This document shows, in pieces, positions 41,962 through 50,382 of a stretch of 64,000 nt of DNA. Position 1 is the stretch's first letter. Each line of letters opens with the position of its first letter. Made by a program: the position numbers and the translations under genes. This DNA comes from Fen-330 sp050008465 (GTDB lineage Bacteria > Acidobacteriota > Terriglobia > Bryobacterales > Bryobacteraceae). A model generated the notes under the pieces. It was not told the DNA's origin. It did no database searches and worked only from the letters and a program-made list of their open reading frames with translations. Location: positions 1-64,000 of the forward strand of contig JBEKMO010000017.1 of the NCBI GenBank assembly GCA_050008465.1, written 5' to 3'.

Positions 41962-44900
41962 ATGGCAGCCCAACGCGCCGCGGAGTCCGAAGCAGTCGCC
42001 GTGCTGGCTGAGAAGCCGTCGGTAGCGCGCGATGTGGCGCGCGTGCTGGGCGCTGGCCAACAGGGGAAGGGCTATCTGCACGGCAACGGGTATATCGTCA
42101 CATGGGCCGTTGGCCACCTGGTCAGCCTGGCGCAGCCGCACGAGATCCAGCCCGAGTGGCGGCAGTGGCGCCGCGACCTGCTGCCCATGCTCCCCCGAGA
42201 ATGGCCGCTGGTGGTCTACGAGCAGACGCAGGATCAGTTCGAGGTGGTGAAGAAGATCCTGAACTCACCGCGCGTGAGCCGGGTGGTCTGCGCTACCGAC
42301 GCGGGGCGCGAGGGCGAGCTGATCTTCCGCTACATCTACGAAGCGGCCGGATGCGAGAAGCCGTTCAGCCGCCTGTGGATCTCGTCGCTCACGCCGGAGG
42401 CCATCCGGAAGGGTTTCCAGAACCTGCGCGAAGGCCGCGAGTACGACGCGCTGGCGGATGCGGCGCGGGGCCGCAGCCGGGCGGACTGGCTGGTGGGGAT
42501 GAACCTCTCCCGCGCCTACACGCTGGCGCTGGGGGACGAATTGTCGGTGGGCCGGGTGCAGACGCCGACGCTGGCGATGGTGGTGGAGCGCGAGCTGGCC
42601 ATCCGCGCCTTCGTTCCCGAAGACTATCTGGAAGTGATCGCCACGTTCTCTCCACGTCCCGGCGCGACCTACGACGGGACCTGGTTTGTCGAAGCGGGCG
42701 CGGCCCGGCAAACCCGGCTGCCCGCGGACGGAGAAGAGGCGGCCAGGATCGTCGAGCGGGCGCGGAGCGGCGAGGCGCGCATCGAATCCCTCGAATCCCA
42801 GACCGAGCGCATGGCGCCGCCGCTGCTCTACGATCTGACCGAGCTCCAGCGCCACGCCAACCGGCTGTTCGGCTTCAGCGCGCAGAAGACGCTGGATCTG
42901 GCGCAATCGCTTTACGAGCGTCACAAGCTGCTGAGCTACCCGCGCACCGACAGCCGCCATCTATCGAAGGACATCGCCGCGACACTGGCCGCGGTGGTCC
43001 GCTCGATCGCGGCGCCCTACAAGGACCTGCTGGCGCCCGGGACCGGCGAGCGGCCGCTCTCCCGCCGCTTCGTCGACGACTCGAAGGTCACCGACCATCA
43101 CGCCATCATTCCGACTGCCACACCGCCCGAGCGCGCCTCGCTTTCGCCCGAAGAGCGCAAAATCCACGACCTGGTGTGCCGCCGGCTGCTGGCCGCCTGG
43201 CACCCGGACTACGTCTGGAGCGTCACCACAGTAATCACCGCAATCGCCAACCCCGGCGCGCTCGACCGCTACCACACCAGCGGCACAGCGGTTCAGCAGG
43301 AGGGCTGGAAGGTCCTGGACCTGAAGCGAGCGCCGCGCGCCGGCGAAGAGCCCGCCGAACCGGCGTTGCCGGCCGGTCTTGAAGTCGGGCCGCCGCAAAC
43401 CGTCGTCGAGGTCAAGCCGGTCAGCAAGCGGACGCGCCCTCCCAAGCGGTTCACGGAGGGGACACTGCTGACGGCCATGGAGACGGCGGGTAGGACGCTC
43501 GACGAGAAGGAACTCTCCGACGCCATGAAGGAGACGGGGCTGGGCACTCCGGCCACGCGGGCGGCGATTATCGAGGTGCTGCTCAAGCGCGGCTACATCC
43601 TCCGGCAAGGCAAGAGCCTGGAGGCGACCGCGAAGGGCATCCATCTCATCGAGGTGGTCCATCCGGAAGTGAAGAGCCCGGCGATGACCGGCCAGTGGGA
43701 AGCCTACCTCGGCCGCATCCGGCGCGGGACGGCTCAATTGCAGCCGTTCCTGGAGGGCATCGAAGAGTACGTGCGGGAAGTGGTGGGCAAAGTGGGGCGG
43801 GCGCCCTCGCCCGCGGCGGAGCCCCCTGGCTCCGCCCTGGTCGAACCAGGGGGTTCGACGCGGGTCGGGGGACCCGCCCCACCTTACGCCGACCTGCTGC
43901 ACACGCGGTTCGGGTTTCCCTCATTCCTCCCGAACCAGGAGGAAGTCTGCCGGGCGGCCATCGAGGGGCGGGACGTGCTGCTGGTGATGCCGACGGGCTC
44001 TGGGAAGTCGCTATGCTATCAGCTTCCCGGCATCGTGCGCGGCGGGACGACGTTGGTGGTCAGCCCGCTCATCGCGCTGATGGAGGACCAGGTCGCGAAA
44101 CTCAACCAGCGCGGGTTCCGCGCCGAGCGGATCCACTCCGGGCGCGACCGGGCCGCCTCCCGCCAGGCCGCCATCGACTACCTGAAAGGCAACCTGGATT
44201 TCCTGTTCATCGCTCCCGAGCGGTTGCGCGTGCCGGGTTTCCCGGAGATGCTCGGCAAGCGCAGGCCGTCGCTGGTGGCCATCGACGAGGCGCACTGCAT
44301 TTCCGAGTGGGGACACGATTTCCGCCCGGACTACCGCATGCTGGGCCAGTACCTGCCGCTGCTCCGCCCGGCCCCGGTGGTGGCGCTGACGGCCACGGCC
44401 ACGCCGGTGGTGCAAGACGACATTATCGAGCAGCTCGGGCTGGGCGGGGCGGTGCGCGCCATCCACGGTTTTCGCCGCGCCAACATCGCCGTCGAGGTGG
44501 TCGAGGCGCCTCCGTCGGCTCGGGCTGCCCTAGCGCGTGAACTGCTGCTCGATCCGGCGCGGCGGCCCGCGATCGTTTATGCGCCCACGCGGAAGGAGGC
44601 GGGCTCGCTGGCCCGCGATCTCAACCACGACTTTCCCGCGGCCGCGTACCACGCGGGTCTGGAGCCGGGCGTCCGCGACGAGGTGCAGACGCGTTTCCTC
44701 GGGGGCCGGCTCGAAGTGATCGTCGCCACCATCGCCTTCGGCATGGGGATCGACAAACCCGACATCCGCACCGTGATCCACACGGCGCTGCCGGCCAGCG
44801 TGGAAGGCTACTACCAGGAGATCGGGCGCGCGGGCCGCGACGGGGCGCCCTCGCGCGCCATCCTGATGCACTCCTACGCGGACCGGCACAAGCACGACTA

Positions 44901-45906
44901 CTTCTTCGAGCGCGACTACCCCGACGTCAAGGTTCTCGAAGGCATCTACGCCCGGCTCTCCGAGCAGCCGGCCGGGCGGGAGGAACTGGAACGCAGCGTC
45001 CGGCTGGACGCCGACCTGTTCGAGAAGGCGCTCGAGAAGCTGTGGATTCACGGCGGGGCGGTGGTGGACTTCGCCGAAAACGTCAGGCGGGGCGGCGCCG
45101 CGTGGCGCGAATCCTACATCGCGCAGGGCGAGCGCAAGCTGGCCCACCTGGAGCAGATGCTGCGCTACGCCGGCTCGCACCAGTGCCGGATGGCGGCTTT
45201 GGTGCGGCATTTCGGCGATCGCGCCGGCGGACAGGTGCGTTGCGGCATCTGCGATTTCTGCGCCCCGGGCGAATGCCTCGCGCAGACCTTCCGGCCGCCT
45301 ACCGAGAGGGAGCGCTCGGCGATCGAGCGGGTGGCTTCCGAGTTGAAGCGCAGGGGCGAGAAGGCGACGGGCCGCCTCCACAGCGACCTGTTCGCGGACC
45401 GTTTGATCGACCGCGACACGTTCGAACAGCTCCTTGGCGGGATGGCGCGTGCGGGCCTGGTGGAACTCACCGAGACGTGGTTCGAAAAGGACGGGAAGCG
45501 CGTTCCGTACACCAAGGTCCGGCTGACCGCGGAGGGACGCGCGATCGAGGATCTCCCGGAGATCTCGGTCCAGCAGACGATCGAGCGGGTTGCGAAGAGG
45601 CGGAAGAAGAAGGCGCGACTCCCTGCCGAGCCGCGACCGCCAGCCAGCCGTTCCGAGCGGCCGCCGCGCGCCCCGGACCAAGGTCTCAGCGAGGCGCTGC
45701 GCGCCTGGCGGCTGGCGGAGGCCAAAAGACGCGGGGTTCCGGCCTTCCGTATCCTGACCGACCGGGCGCTTCAGGCCATCGCCGCCGAACGCCCGGAAAG
45801 CGCCGCGGAATTGCTGGCGGTTCCCGGGGTCGGCATCAAGATCGTCGAGAAATACGGCGCCCGCATTTTCGACATCCTGGCGCGGTTCCCCGAACCGCGA
45901 TCGTAG
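41962..45906 (+). CDS. DNA topoisomerase III fused to RecQ helicase
   Basis: One 1314-residue protein carries two enzymes. Residues about 10-600 are a type IA topoisomerase III: Toprim domain (VLAEKPSVARDVARVLG, CATDAGREGELIFRY), WLVGMNLSRAYTLA, VGRVQTPTLAMVVERE, and the active-site Tyr326 in LLSYPRTDSRHLS. After a Pro/Gly-rich linker (about 610-640) comes RecQ: Walker A MPTGSGKSLCYQLPG (about 676), DEAH box at 775 (AIDEAHCISEWGHDFRPDY), arginine finger region YYQEIGRAGRDG, a zinc site of Cys1075, 1094, 1097 and 1100, winged helix, and an HRDC domain over about 1246-1314. Both halves look intact. The start is the ATG at 41962, since TACAAT lies 7 bases ahead. RecQ and TopoIII are known partners in decatenation and dissolution of recombination intermediates. 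The frame is continuous through the linker. Confidence 0.93.
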   Translation: MAAQRAAESEAVAVLAEKPSVARDVARVLGAGQQGKGYLHGNGYIVTWAVGHLVSLAQPHEIQPEWRQWRRDLLPMLPREWPLVVYEQTQDQFEVVKKILNSPRVSRVVCATDAGREGELIFRYIYEAAGCEKPFSRLWISSLTPEAIRKGFQNLREGREYDALADAARGRSRADWLVGMNLSRAYTLALGDELSVGRVQTPTLAMVVERELAIRAFVPEDYLEVIATFSPRPGATYDGTWFVEAGAARQTRLPADGEEAARIVERARSGEARIESLESQTERMAPPLLYDLTELQRHANRLFGFSAQKTLDLAQSLYERHKLLSYPRTDSRHLSKDIAATLAAVVRSIAAPYKDLLAPGTGERPLSRRFVDDSKVTDHHAIIPTATPPERASLSPEERKIHDLVCRRLLAAWHPDYVWSVTTVITAIANPGALDRYHTSGTAVQQEGWKVLDLKRAPRAGEEPAEPALPAGLEVGPPQTVVEVKPVSKRTRPPKRFTEGTLLTAMETAGRTLDEKELSDAMKETGLGTPATRAAIIEVLLKRGYILRQGKSLEATAKGIHLIEVVHPEVKSPAMTGQWEAYLGRIRRGTAQLQPFLEGIEEYVREVVGKVGRAPSPAAEPPGSALVEPGGSTRVGGPAPPYADLLHTRFGFPSFLPNQEEVCRAAIEGRDVLLVMPTGSGKSLCYQLPGIVRGGTTLVVSPLIALMEDQVAKLNQRGFRAERIHSGRDRAASRQAAIDYLKGNLDFLFIAPERLRVPGFPEMLGKRRPSLVAIDEAHCISEWGHDFRPDYRMLGQYLPLLRPAPVVALTATATPVVQDDIIEQLGLGGAVRAIHGFRRANIAVEVVEAPPSARAALARELLLDPARRPAIVYAPTRKEAGSLARDLNHDFPAAAYHAGLEPGVRDEVQTRFLGGRLEVIVATIAFGMGIDKPDIRTVIHTALPASVEGYYQEIGRAGRDGAPSRAILMHSYADRHKHDYFFERDYPDVKVLEGIYARLSEQPAGREELERSVRLDADLFEKALEKLWIHGGAVVDFAENVRRGGAAWRESYIAQGERKLAHLEQMLRYAGSHQCRMAALVRHFGDRAGGQVRCGICDFCAPGECLAQTFRPPTERERSAIERVASELKRRGEKATGRLHSDLFADRLIDRDTFEQLLGGMARAGLVELTETWFEKDGKRVPYTKVRLTAEGRAIEDLPEISVQQTIERVAKRRKKKARLPAEPRPPASRSERPPRAPDQGLSEALRAWRLAEAKRRGVPAFRILTDRALQAIAAERPESAAELLAVPGVGIKIVEKYGARIFDILARFPEPRS
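43792..43882. repeat. Palindromic intergenic-type repeat inside the TopoIII-RecQ linker
   Basis: Outer arms GTGGGGCGGG (43792-43801) and CCCGCCCCAC (43873-43882) are perfect reverse complements. Inside lie two more perfect hairpins: GGCGGAGCC/GGCTCCGCC (43815-43823, 43828-43836) and CCCTGGT/ACCAGGG (43835-43841, 43845-43851). It resembles the GTAGGGCGG/CCCGCCC motifs found between genes elsewhere in the window. It encodes the linker region rich in P, A and G. Confidence 0.75.
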
Positions 45907-45914
45907 GGCAGCGA

Positions 45915-46331
45915 TCAGCGCCGTTCCGAGCGTGCGTCGCCGCGCTTGAGCTGCGCCCGGCGGCGGCCCTGGGCCAGGTTGCCCGCGGCCTTCTCGCGCG
46001 CGGCTTCGCTCACCTCGATGCGGTTTACCACTTGCTTTGCGCCCATCGCCTTCGCCAGGCGCGTGGCCGTGCCTTTGTGCTGGATTACATCGGTGTGGCC
46101 TTCGAGGGTCGCGACACCGCCTTGCACGCGCACCGCGAACTTGTCGGAGGCGATCCCGGAATCGGCGAGGCGTGCGCGGATGGCGGCTTCCAGTTGCCGG
46201 TCCTCGGATGCCCCCATGGCGCCCGCGGCGGGCCGCGGCGCAGTCTTCTTCGGCGTCACCGTCTGGGCCAGCGCGGCCAGAACGGAGCAGAACGCGACAA
46301 CGAAAAGGGCTCGCATCAGGATTGGTCTCAT
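45915..46331 (-). CDS. Exported BON-domain protein
   Basis: The 138-residue product has a signal peptide (ILMRALFVVAFCSVLAALAQ), a Pro/Ala-rich spacer and one BON domain: EDRQLEAAIRARLADSGI, KFAVRVQGGVATLEGHTDV, with the characteristic central glycine, and AKAMGAKQVVNRIEVSE. BON domains bind phospholipid surfaces or other periplasmic partners (as in OsmY). The C-terminus is basic. The start is the ATG at 46331 with GGAG 6 bases ahead. It diverges from the Gfo/Idh gene; only 47 bases separate the starts. Its stop lies 8 bases from the topoisomerase-helicase stop. Confidence 0.82.
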   Translation of the reverse strand: MRPILMRALFVVAFCSVLAALAQTVTPKKTAPRPAAGAMGASEDRQLEAAIRARLADSGIASDKFAVRVQGGVATLEGHTDVIQHKGTATRLAKAMGAKQVVNRIEVSEAAREKAAGNLAQGRRRAQLKRGDARSERR

Positions 46332-46365
46332 GCCCGACTCCATGTATATAAGTGCGTTGGCACGG

Positions 46366-46371
46366 TATAAT
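46366..46371 (+). promoter_or_regulatory. TATAAT box 7 bases before the Gfo/Idh start
   Basis: A consensus TATAAT ends 7 bases before the ATG at 46379, so transcription would start at the initiation codon. No convincing -35 box is seen at 17 bases. Confidence 0.5.
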
Positions 46372-46378
46372 TCGCTCT

Positions 46379-47575
46379 ATGTTGGGAAAAATCGTTCGTC
46401 GGGACTTCCTGCGCGGCGCCGCCGCTGTTTCCGCCCTTTCGTACTCACGCGTGCGGGGCGCGAACGACAAGATCGTGCTGGGCGTGATCGGATGTGGCGA
46501 CCGCGGGCGGTTCGACATGGAGAACTTCCAGGAGCACCCCCAGGTGAGCGTGGCCGCGCTCTGCGACGTTTACGGAGAGCGGATCGACCTGGCACGGGAA
46601 GGGGCGGCTGACGCCAAGACCTTCACCGATCACCGCAAGCTGCTGGAGATGAAGGATCTGAACGCCGTCATCATCGCCACGCCGGATCATTGGCACGCCC
46701 ACTGCGCCATCGACGCGCTGAACGCCGGCAAGGACGTTTTCATCGAAAAGCCGCTCACTCTGAAGATCGAGGAGGGACCGGAAATCGTGAGGGCGGCGCG
46801 GGTGAACGGGCGCGTCTGCCAGGTCGGCATGCAGCAGCGCTCGGGCCGGCACTATCTTCAAGCCAAGAAGGAGTACATCGAGACCGGGAGGCTGGGGAAG
46901 ATCACGCTGGTGCGCACCTGGTGGCACGGCAACGGCTACCACTTGCGGCGCGCTCCGGCGTCCCTCCAGAGCAAGCCGGCGAACCTGGACTGGGCGCGTT
47001 TCCTGGGCCCCGTGAGGTGGCGGGATTACGATCCGCAGCAGTTCTTCAACTGGCGGGCCTACCTCGAATTCGGCGGAGGCCAGGTCACCGACCTGTTCAC
47101 GCACTGGATCGACGTGGTCCACATGTTCCTGGGTCAGGAAGTCCCCAAGTCGGCGGTGGCGGCCGGCGGGGTGTACAAGTACAAGGACGGCCGGACAGCT
47201 CCGGACACCATCAACGTCTTGCTCGAATACCCCTCCGAGTTCACGGCCACGTTCGAGGCCACGCTGGCGCCGGGGATCAAGGGAGAGGGAATCGAGTTTT
47301 GCGGCACCAAGGGCCGCCTGCTGATCGACCGGCAGCATTTCGAGTTCACCGCGGCGGGCAGCTACGAGAAGCCGGTGGTGGTGAAAGCCGAAGGCAGCAT
47401 GGATGGCGACCACGTCGAGAACTTCCTGGAGTGTATGAAGACGCGGAAGCTGCCGAACGGCGACGTGCTCGTCGGTCACCGCTCCGCCCAAGCCTCGCAC
47501 CTGGGCAACCTGGCCTACGTCCAGAAGCGCCGAATCGACTTCGACCCGGTGAGGGAAGAGATCCTGCCGTTCTGA
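46379..47575 (+). CDS. Tat-exported Gfo/Idh/MocA-family oxidoreductase
   Basis: The 398-residue protein begins with a twin-arginine signal (VRRDFLRGAAAVSALSYSR), then a Rossmann dinucleotide-binding domain: KIVLGVIGCGDRGRF, and VIIATPDHWHAHCAIDAL, KDVFIEKPLTL with the conserved EKP catalytic motif. The C-terminal domain carries GGGQVTDLFTHWIDVVHMFL with the histidine pair. Relatives are periplasmic, NAD(P)-binding enzymes acting on sugars or inositol and are common in Acidobacteria and Planctomycetes. Substrate is unknown. A TATAAT box is 7 bases before the ATG, suggesting a leaderless message. Confidence 0.9.
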   Translation: MLGKIVRRDFLRGAAAVSALSYSRVRGANDKIVLGVIGCGDRGRFDMENFQEHPQVSVAALCDVYGERIDLAREGAADAKTFTDHRKLLEMKDLNAVIIATPDHWHAHCAIDALNAGKDVFIEKPLTLKIEEGPEIVRAARVNGRVCQVGMQQRSGRHYLQAKKEYIETGRLGKITLVRTWWHGNGYHLRRAPASLQSKPANLDWARFLGPVRWRDYDPQQFFNWRAYLEFGGGQVTDLFTHWIDVVHMFLGQEVPKSAVAAGGVYKYKDGRTAPDTINVLLEYPSEFTATFEATLAPGIKGEGIEFCGTKGRLLIDRQHFEFTAAGSYEKPVVVKAEGSMDGDHVENFLECMKTRKLPNGDVLVGHRSAQASHLGNLAYVQKRRIDFDPVREEILPF

Positions 47576-47617
47576 GAGCGCTTGCGGCCCGATCCCGAGG
47601 ATCAACTCTTAATATCC

Positions 47618-47635
47618 CTGTAACAAAACCGTCAC
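47618..47635 (+). promoter_or_regulatory. Pho-box-like site upstream of the phosphate transporter
   Basis: CTGTAAC, AAAA, CCGTCAC: two 7-base direct half-sites spaced by four A, against the E. coli consensus CTGTCAT-N4-CTGTCAT/C. It lies about 52 bases before the TTG start of the Pit gene. This is a single site and the regulator gene is not in the window. Confidence 0.5.
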
Positions 47636-47686
47636 GAACGGACAACAATCGGGCGTTAGGTTGAAACTTCGGAGCCCCCCGATCCC

Positions 47687-48694
47687 TTGTCCTCGGAACT
47701 GATCCTGGTAGTCGTCATCATCGCGGTCGCGCTGACCTTCGACTTCATCAACGGCTTTCACGACGCGGCGAACTCGATCGCCACCGTTGTGGCGACCCGC
47801 GTTCTAACGCCGCTCCAGGCGGTGATTTGGGCCGCCTTCTGGAATTTCGTTTCGGCATTCAGCTTCGGCACCGGCGTCGCCAAAATGGTGGGGTCCGGGA
47901 TGGTGGATCTGGGCGCGGTCACTCCGTACGTGATCCTGTGCGGGCTGGCCGGGGCGATTGCCTGGGACTTGATTACGTGGTGGCTCGGCCTGCCGACCAG
48001 TTCCTCGCACGCGCTATTCGGGGGTTACGCCGGGGCCGCCATCGCGCACACCTCCAGCCTCCACGTCCTGGTCTGGAGCGGCTGGATCAAGACCATTGTT
48101 TTCATGGTGGTGGCTCCGTTCTTGGGCTTTCTCGCCGCCTTCGCCTTCATGATCGCCGTCCATTGGATCTTCCAGAGCACTACGCCCAAGAAGATGGACG
48201 TTTACTTCCGCAAGCTACAGCTTCTCTCGGCGGCGGCCTTCAGCTACGCGCACGGAACCAACGACGCGCAGAAGACCATGGGGATCATCACGGGCGTGTT
48301 GGTCTCGGCCAAGTACCTGCCGGCCTTTCACGTGCCGGTGTGGGTGATTCTGTCCGCGCATGCCGCCATCGGGCTGGGAACCCTGAGCGGTGGATGGCGG
48401 ATCGTGCACACGATGGGCTCGCGGATCACCCGCCTCAAGCCGCGCGGTGGCTTCTGCGCCGAGACGGCCGCCGCAACCTCGATCCTGCTGGCCACCGCGG
48501 TCGGGGTCGGCGTATCGACCACGCACGTGATCACCGGCGCGATCGCCGGCGTGGGCTCGGTTCAGCGCTTGAAGGCGGTGCGCTGGGGCGTGGCCACGAA
48601 TATCGTCTGGGGATGGACCCTGACGATCCCCTGCGCCGCCGCGGTCGCCTGGTCGCTGTACACGCTGTTGCGAGCTTTGGGCCTGGATGCGTAG
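47687..48694 (+). CDS. Inorganic phosphate transporter, PiT family
   Basis: The 335-residue membrane protein has two copies of the Pit signature: FDFINGFHDAANSIATVVAT near residue 20 and FSYAHGTNDAQKTMGIITGV near 190, plus LGLPTSSSHALFGGYAGAAI in the middle. About ten membrane helices are predicted by eye. Pit transporters take up phosphate with a cation. The start is a TTG at 47687 with GGAG 11 bases ahead; this start is not certain. A Pho-box-like site lies upstream, so phosphate starvation control is plausible. No PhoU-like DUF47 gene adjoins it. Confidence 0.92.
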   Translation: MSSELILVVVIIAVALTFDFINGFHDAANSIATVVATRVLTPLQAVIWAAFWNFVSAFSFGTGVAKMVGSGMVDLGAVTPYVILCGLAGAIAWDLITWWLGLPTSSSHALFGGYAGAAIAHTSSLHVLVWSGWIKTIVFMVVAPFLGFLAAFAFMIAVHWIFQSTTPKKMDVYFRKLQLLSAAAFSYAHGTNDAQKTMGIITGVLVSAKYLPAFHVPVWVILSAHAAIGLGTLSGGWRIVHTMGSRITRLKPRGGFCAETAAATSILLATAVGVGVSTTHVITGAIAGVGSVQRLKAVRWGVATNIVWGWTLTIPCAAAVAWSLYTLLRALGLDA

Positions 48695-48698
48695 TAGA

Positions 48699-49097
48699 TC
48701 AATCCGGATTGACGATTGATGATTTTCGCATTGACGATTGTGGCCGGGCCTTCACGGTGAGCTGCGATGCCGCGAAGATCGCCAGCAGTTCATTAGCTTC
48801 TTTGAGCAGCGCCTCCATTCGACTTGGGCGCACGATCCCAGTGTCTGTGAGCAAGTCCAGCCAGAACACGGTTTCGTCCGCCTCTTCAATCACCAAACCG
48901 AGCTTGGCGGCAAACTCCGCCCTGGATCGCGCCCGGCAAACGGCGCGGTAGTTGGCGCCAACCGAAGTACCTGAACGCAACACCTGCCGGCCGATGGTGC
49001 GGGCCACATCAGCTTTCGGAAGGGCTTGAAACATCTTCACTACACGAATCGCAAACTGCATCGTTCGTGCCCTGAGTGCGTCCGCTTCTTTGGTCAC
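48699..49097 (-). CDS. Four-helix-bundle protein of the 23S-rRNA IVS (S23) family
   Basis: The 132-residue protein has the family pattern: AIRVVKMFQALPKADVARTI, GRQVLRSGTSVGANYRAVCR, SRAEFAAKLGLVIEEADETV and FWLDLLTDTGIV. These proteins were first seen encoded in intervening sequences of 23S rRNA and also occur on chromosomes, related to the accessory protein Avd of diversity-generating retroelements. The start is the GTG at 49097 with GGAGG 6 bases ahead. The gene lies between inverted copies of an ATTGACGATT-rich repeat (48708-48743 and 49107-49146), as IVS genes in rRNA are flanked by a stem; the left arm overlaps its last codons. Confidence 0.85.
   Translation of the reverse strand: MTKEADALRARTMQFAIRVVKMFQALPKADVARTIGRQVLRSGTSVGANYRAVCRARSRAEFAAKLGLVIEEADETVFWLDLLTDTGIVRPSRMEALLKEANELLAIFAASQLTVKARPQSSMRKSSIVNPD
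48708..48743. repeat. ATTGACGATT repeat, left arm beside the S23 gene
   Basis: ATTGACGATTGATGATTTTC and then GCATTGACGATTGTGG. The reverse complement of the right arm (49107-49146) reads nearly the same, so the arms are inverted around the gene. Related units lie at 62339-62420. Confidence 0.7.
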
Positions 49098-49106
49098 GGA
49101 TAACCT

Positions 49107-49146
49107 CCACAAAAATCGTCAATGCGGCAATCGAAAATCGTCAATT
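49107..49146. repeat. ATTGACGATT repeat, right arm beside the S23 gene
   Basis: Reads CCACAAAAATCGTCAATGCG followed by GCAATCGAAAATCGTCAATTC, the inverted counterpart of the left arm. It lies between the start of the S23 gene and the stop of the MFS gene. Confidence 0.7.
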
Positions 49147-49149
49147 CGC

Positions 49150-50382
49150 TCATAGCGCATCGCCCATTTGTTGCGCGCGGAGAGAGGGCAGCCGCGCTCC
49201 GAACACCGCGGCGCTCAGGATGCACACGGCTCCGCCGATCATTACGGCCGCGGGCGCGCCCAGCCGCGAGGCCGTGATGCCCGCGCCCAGCGCGCCCAGC
49301 GGCGCCATGCCCATGAACATCATCGAGTAGACGGCCATCACGCGGCCGCGCAACCGGTCGGGGACCATGCTTTGAATCAGAGTGTTGGAGGACGCCATCT
49401 GCACGATGAATGCGAAACCGACCGGCATCAGCAGCACGGCCGAGAGCCAGAACCAGCGTGAGAGCGAAAACAGAATCAGGCAGATCCCGAACGCGCCGGC
49501 GGCGTATGCCACCCAGCGCCCCAAGCCGTGCAGACCGCGGCGCATGGCGAGCGCGATCGCTCCGCCCAGCGCTCCCACTCCCGTGGCGCCCATCAGGAAG
49601 CCCAACCCCCTCGCGCCGCTGTCGAGGATCCGGTCCGCGAAAATCGGCATGAGCACTGCGTAGGGCATGCCCATCAGGCTTACGATGCCCAGTTGGAGAA
49701 GCAGCGCGCGGATGGGCCGCGTCCGCCAGACAAATTGGAAACCCTCGGCCATGTGCGCGAGCGCGGAGCCGGGTTTCGGGACCGCCGGACGGGGCGCCAT
49801 CCGCATCAGCAGCAGGCCCGCGATCACAGCGATGTAGCTCACGCCGTTCGCGAAGAAGCACCATCCCTCGCCGATCACCGCCACCAGCACCCCGGCCACC
49901 GCCGGCCCGACGATGCGCGCGCCATTGAACATCGACGAGTTCAACGCAATGGCGTTGGGCAAATCGTCCCTGCCGACCATCTCCACCACAAACGCCTGCC
50001 GCGCCGGAACGTCGAAAGCGTTCACTGCGCCCAGCAGCGCCGCCAGCAGAACCACGTGCCAGACCTGGACGTATCCGAGCAGCGTGATCCCCGCCAGGAG
50101 CAGGGCCAGTGTCATGGCGCTGGTCTGCGTTCCGATCACGATTCGATACCGGCTCCAGCGGTCCGCGGCCGCGCCGCCGACCGGCGCCAGCAGGAAGACC
50201 GGGATCTGGCCCGCGAAGCCAACCAACCCCAGCAACAGCGCGGAACCCGTGAGCCGGTAGACCAGCCAGGATTGCGCCACGTTCTGCATCCAGGTGCCGA
50301 TCAGCGATATGAGCTGGCCGCCGAAAAAGAGCTGGTAGTTGCGGTGGCGAAGCGCGCGAACAGCCTCGGTCCTGCGGCTCAT
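49150..50382 (-). CDS. MFS exporter, EntS/MFS_3 type
   Basis: The 410-residue protein has 12 membrane helices and the MFS_3 signature: RHRNYQLFFGGQLISLIGTW, MQNVAQSWLVYRLTGSALLL, LLAPVGGAAADRWSRYRIVI and FDVPARQAFVVEMVGRDDLP. This subfamily includes enterobactin exporter EntS and other drug or siderophore exporters. Substrate unknown. Its ATG overlaps the stop of thiD (ATGA), and it is the last of five coupled genes. Confidence 0.88.
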   Translation of the reverse strand: MSRRTEAVRALRHRNYQLFFGGQLISLIGTWMQNVAQSWLVYRLTGSALLLGLVGFAGQIPVFLLAPVGGAAADRWSRYRIVIGTQTSAMTLALLLAGITLLGYVQVWHVVLLAALLGAVNAFDVPARQAFVVEMVGRDDLPNAIALNSSMFNGARIVGPAVAGVLVAVIGEGWCFFANGVSYIAVIAGLLLMRMAPRPAVPKPGSALAHMAEGFQFVWRTRPIRALLLQLGIVSLMGMPYAVLMPIFADRILDSGARGLGFLMGATGVGALGGAIALAMRRGLHGLGRWVAYAAGAFGICLILFSLSRWFWLSAVLLMPVGFAFIVQMASSNTLIQSMVPDRLRGRVMAVYSMMFMGMAPLGALGAGITASRLGAPAAVMIGGAVCILSAAVFGARLPSLRAQQMGDAL

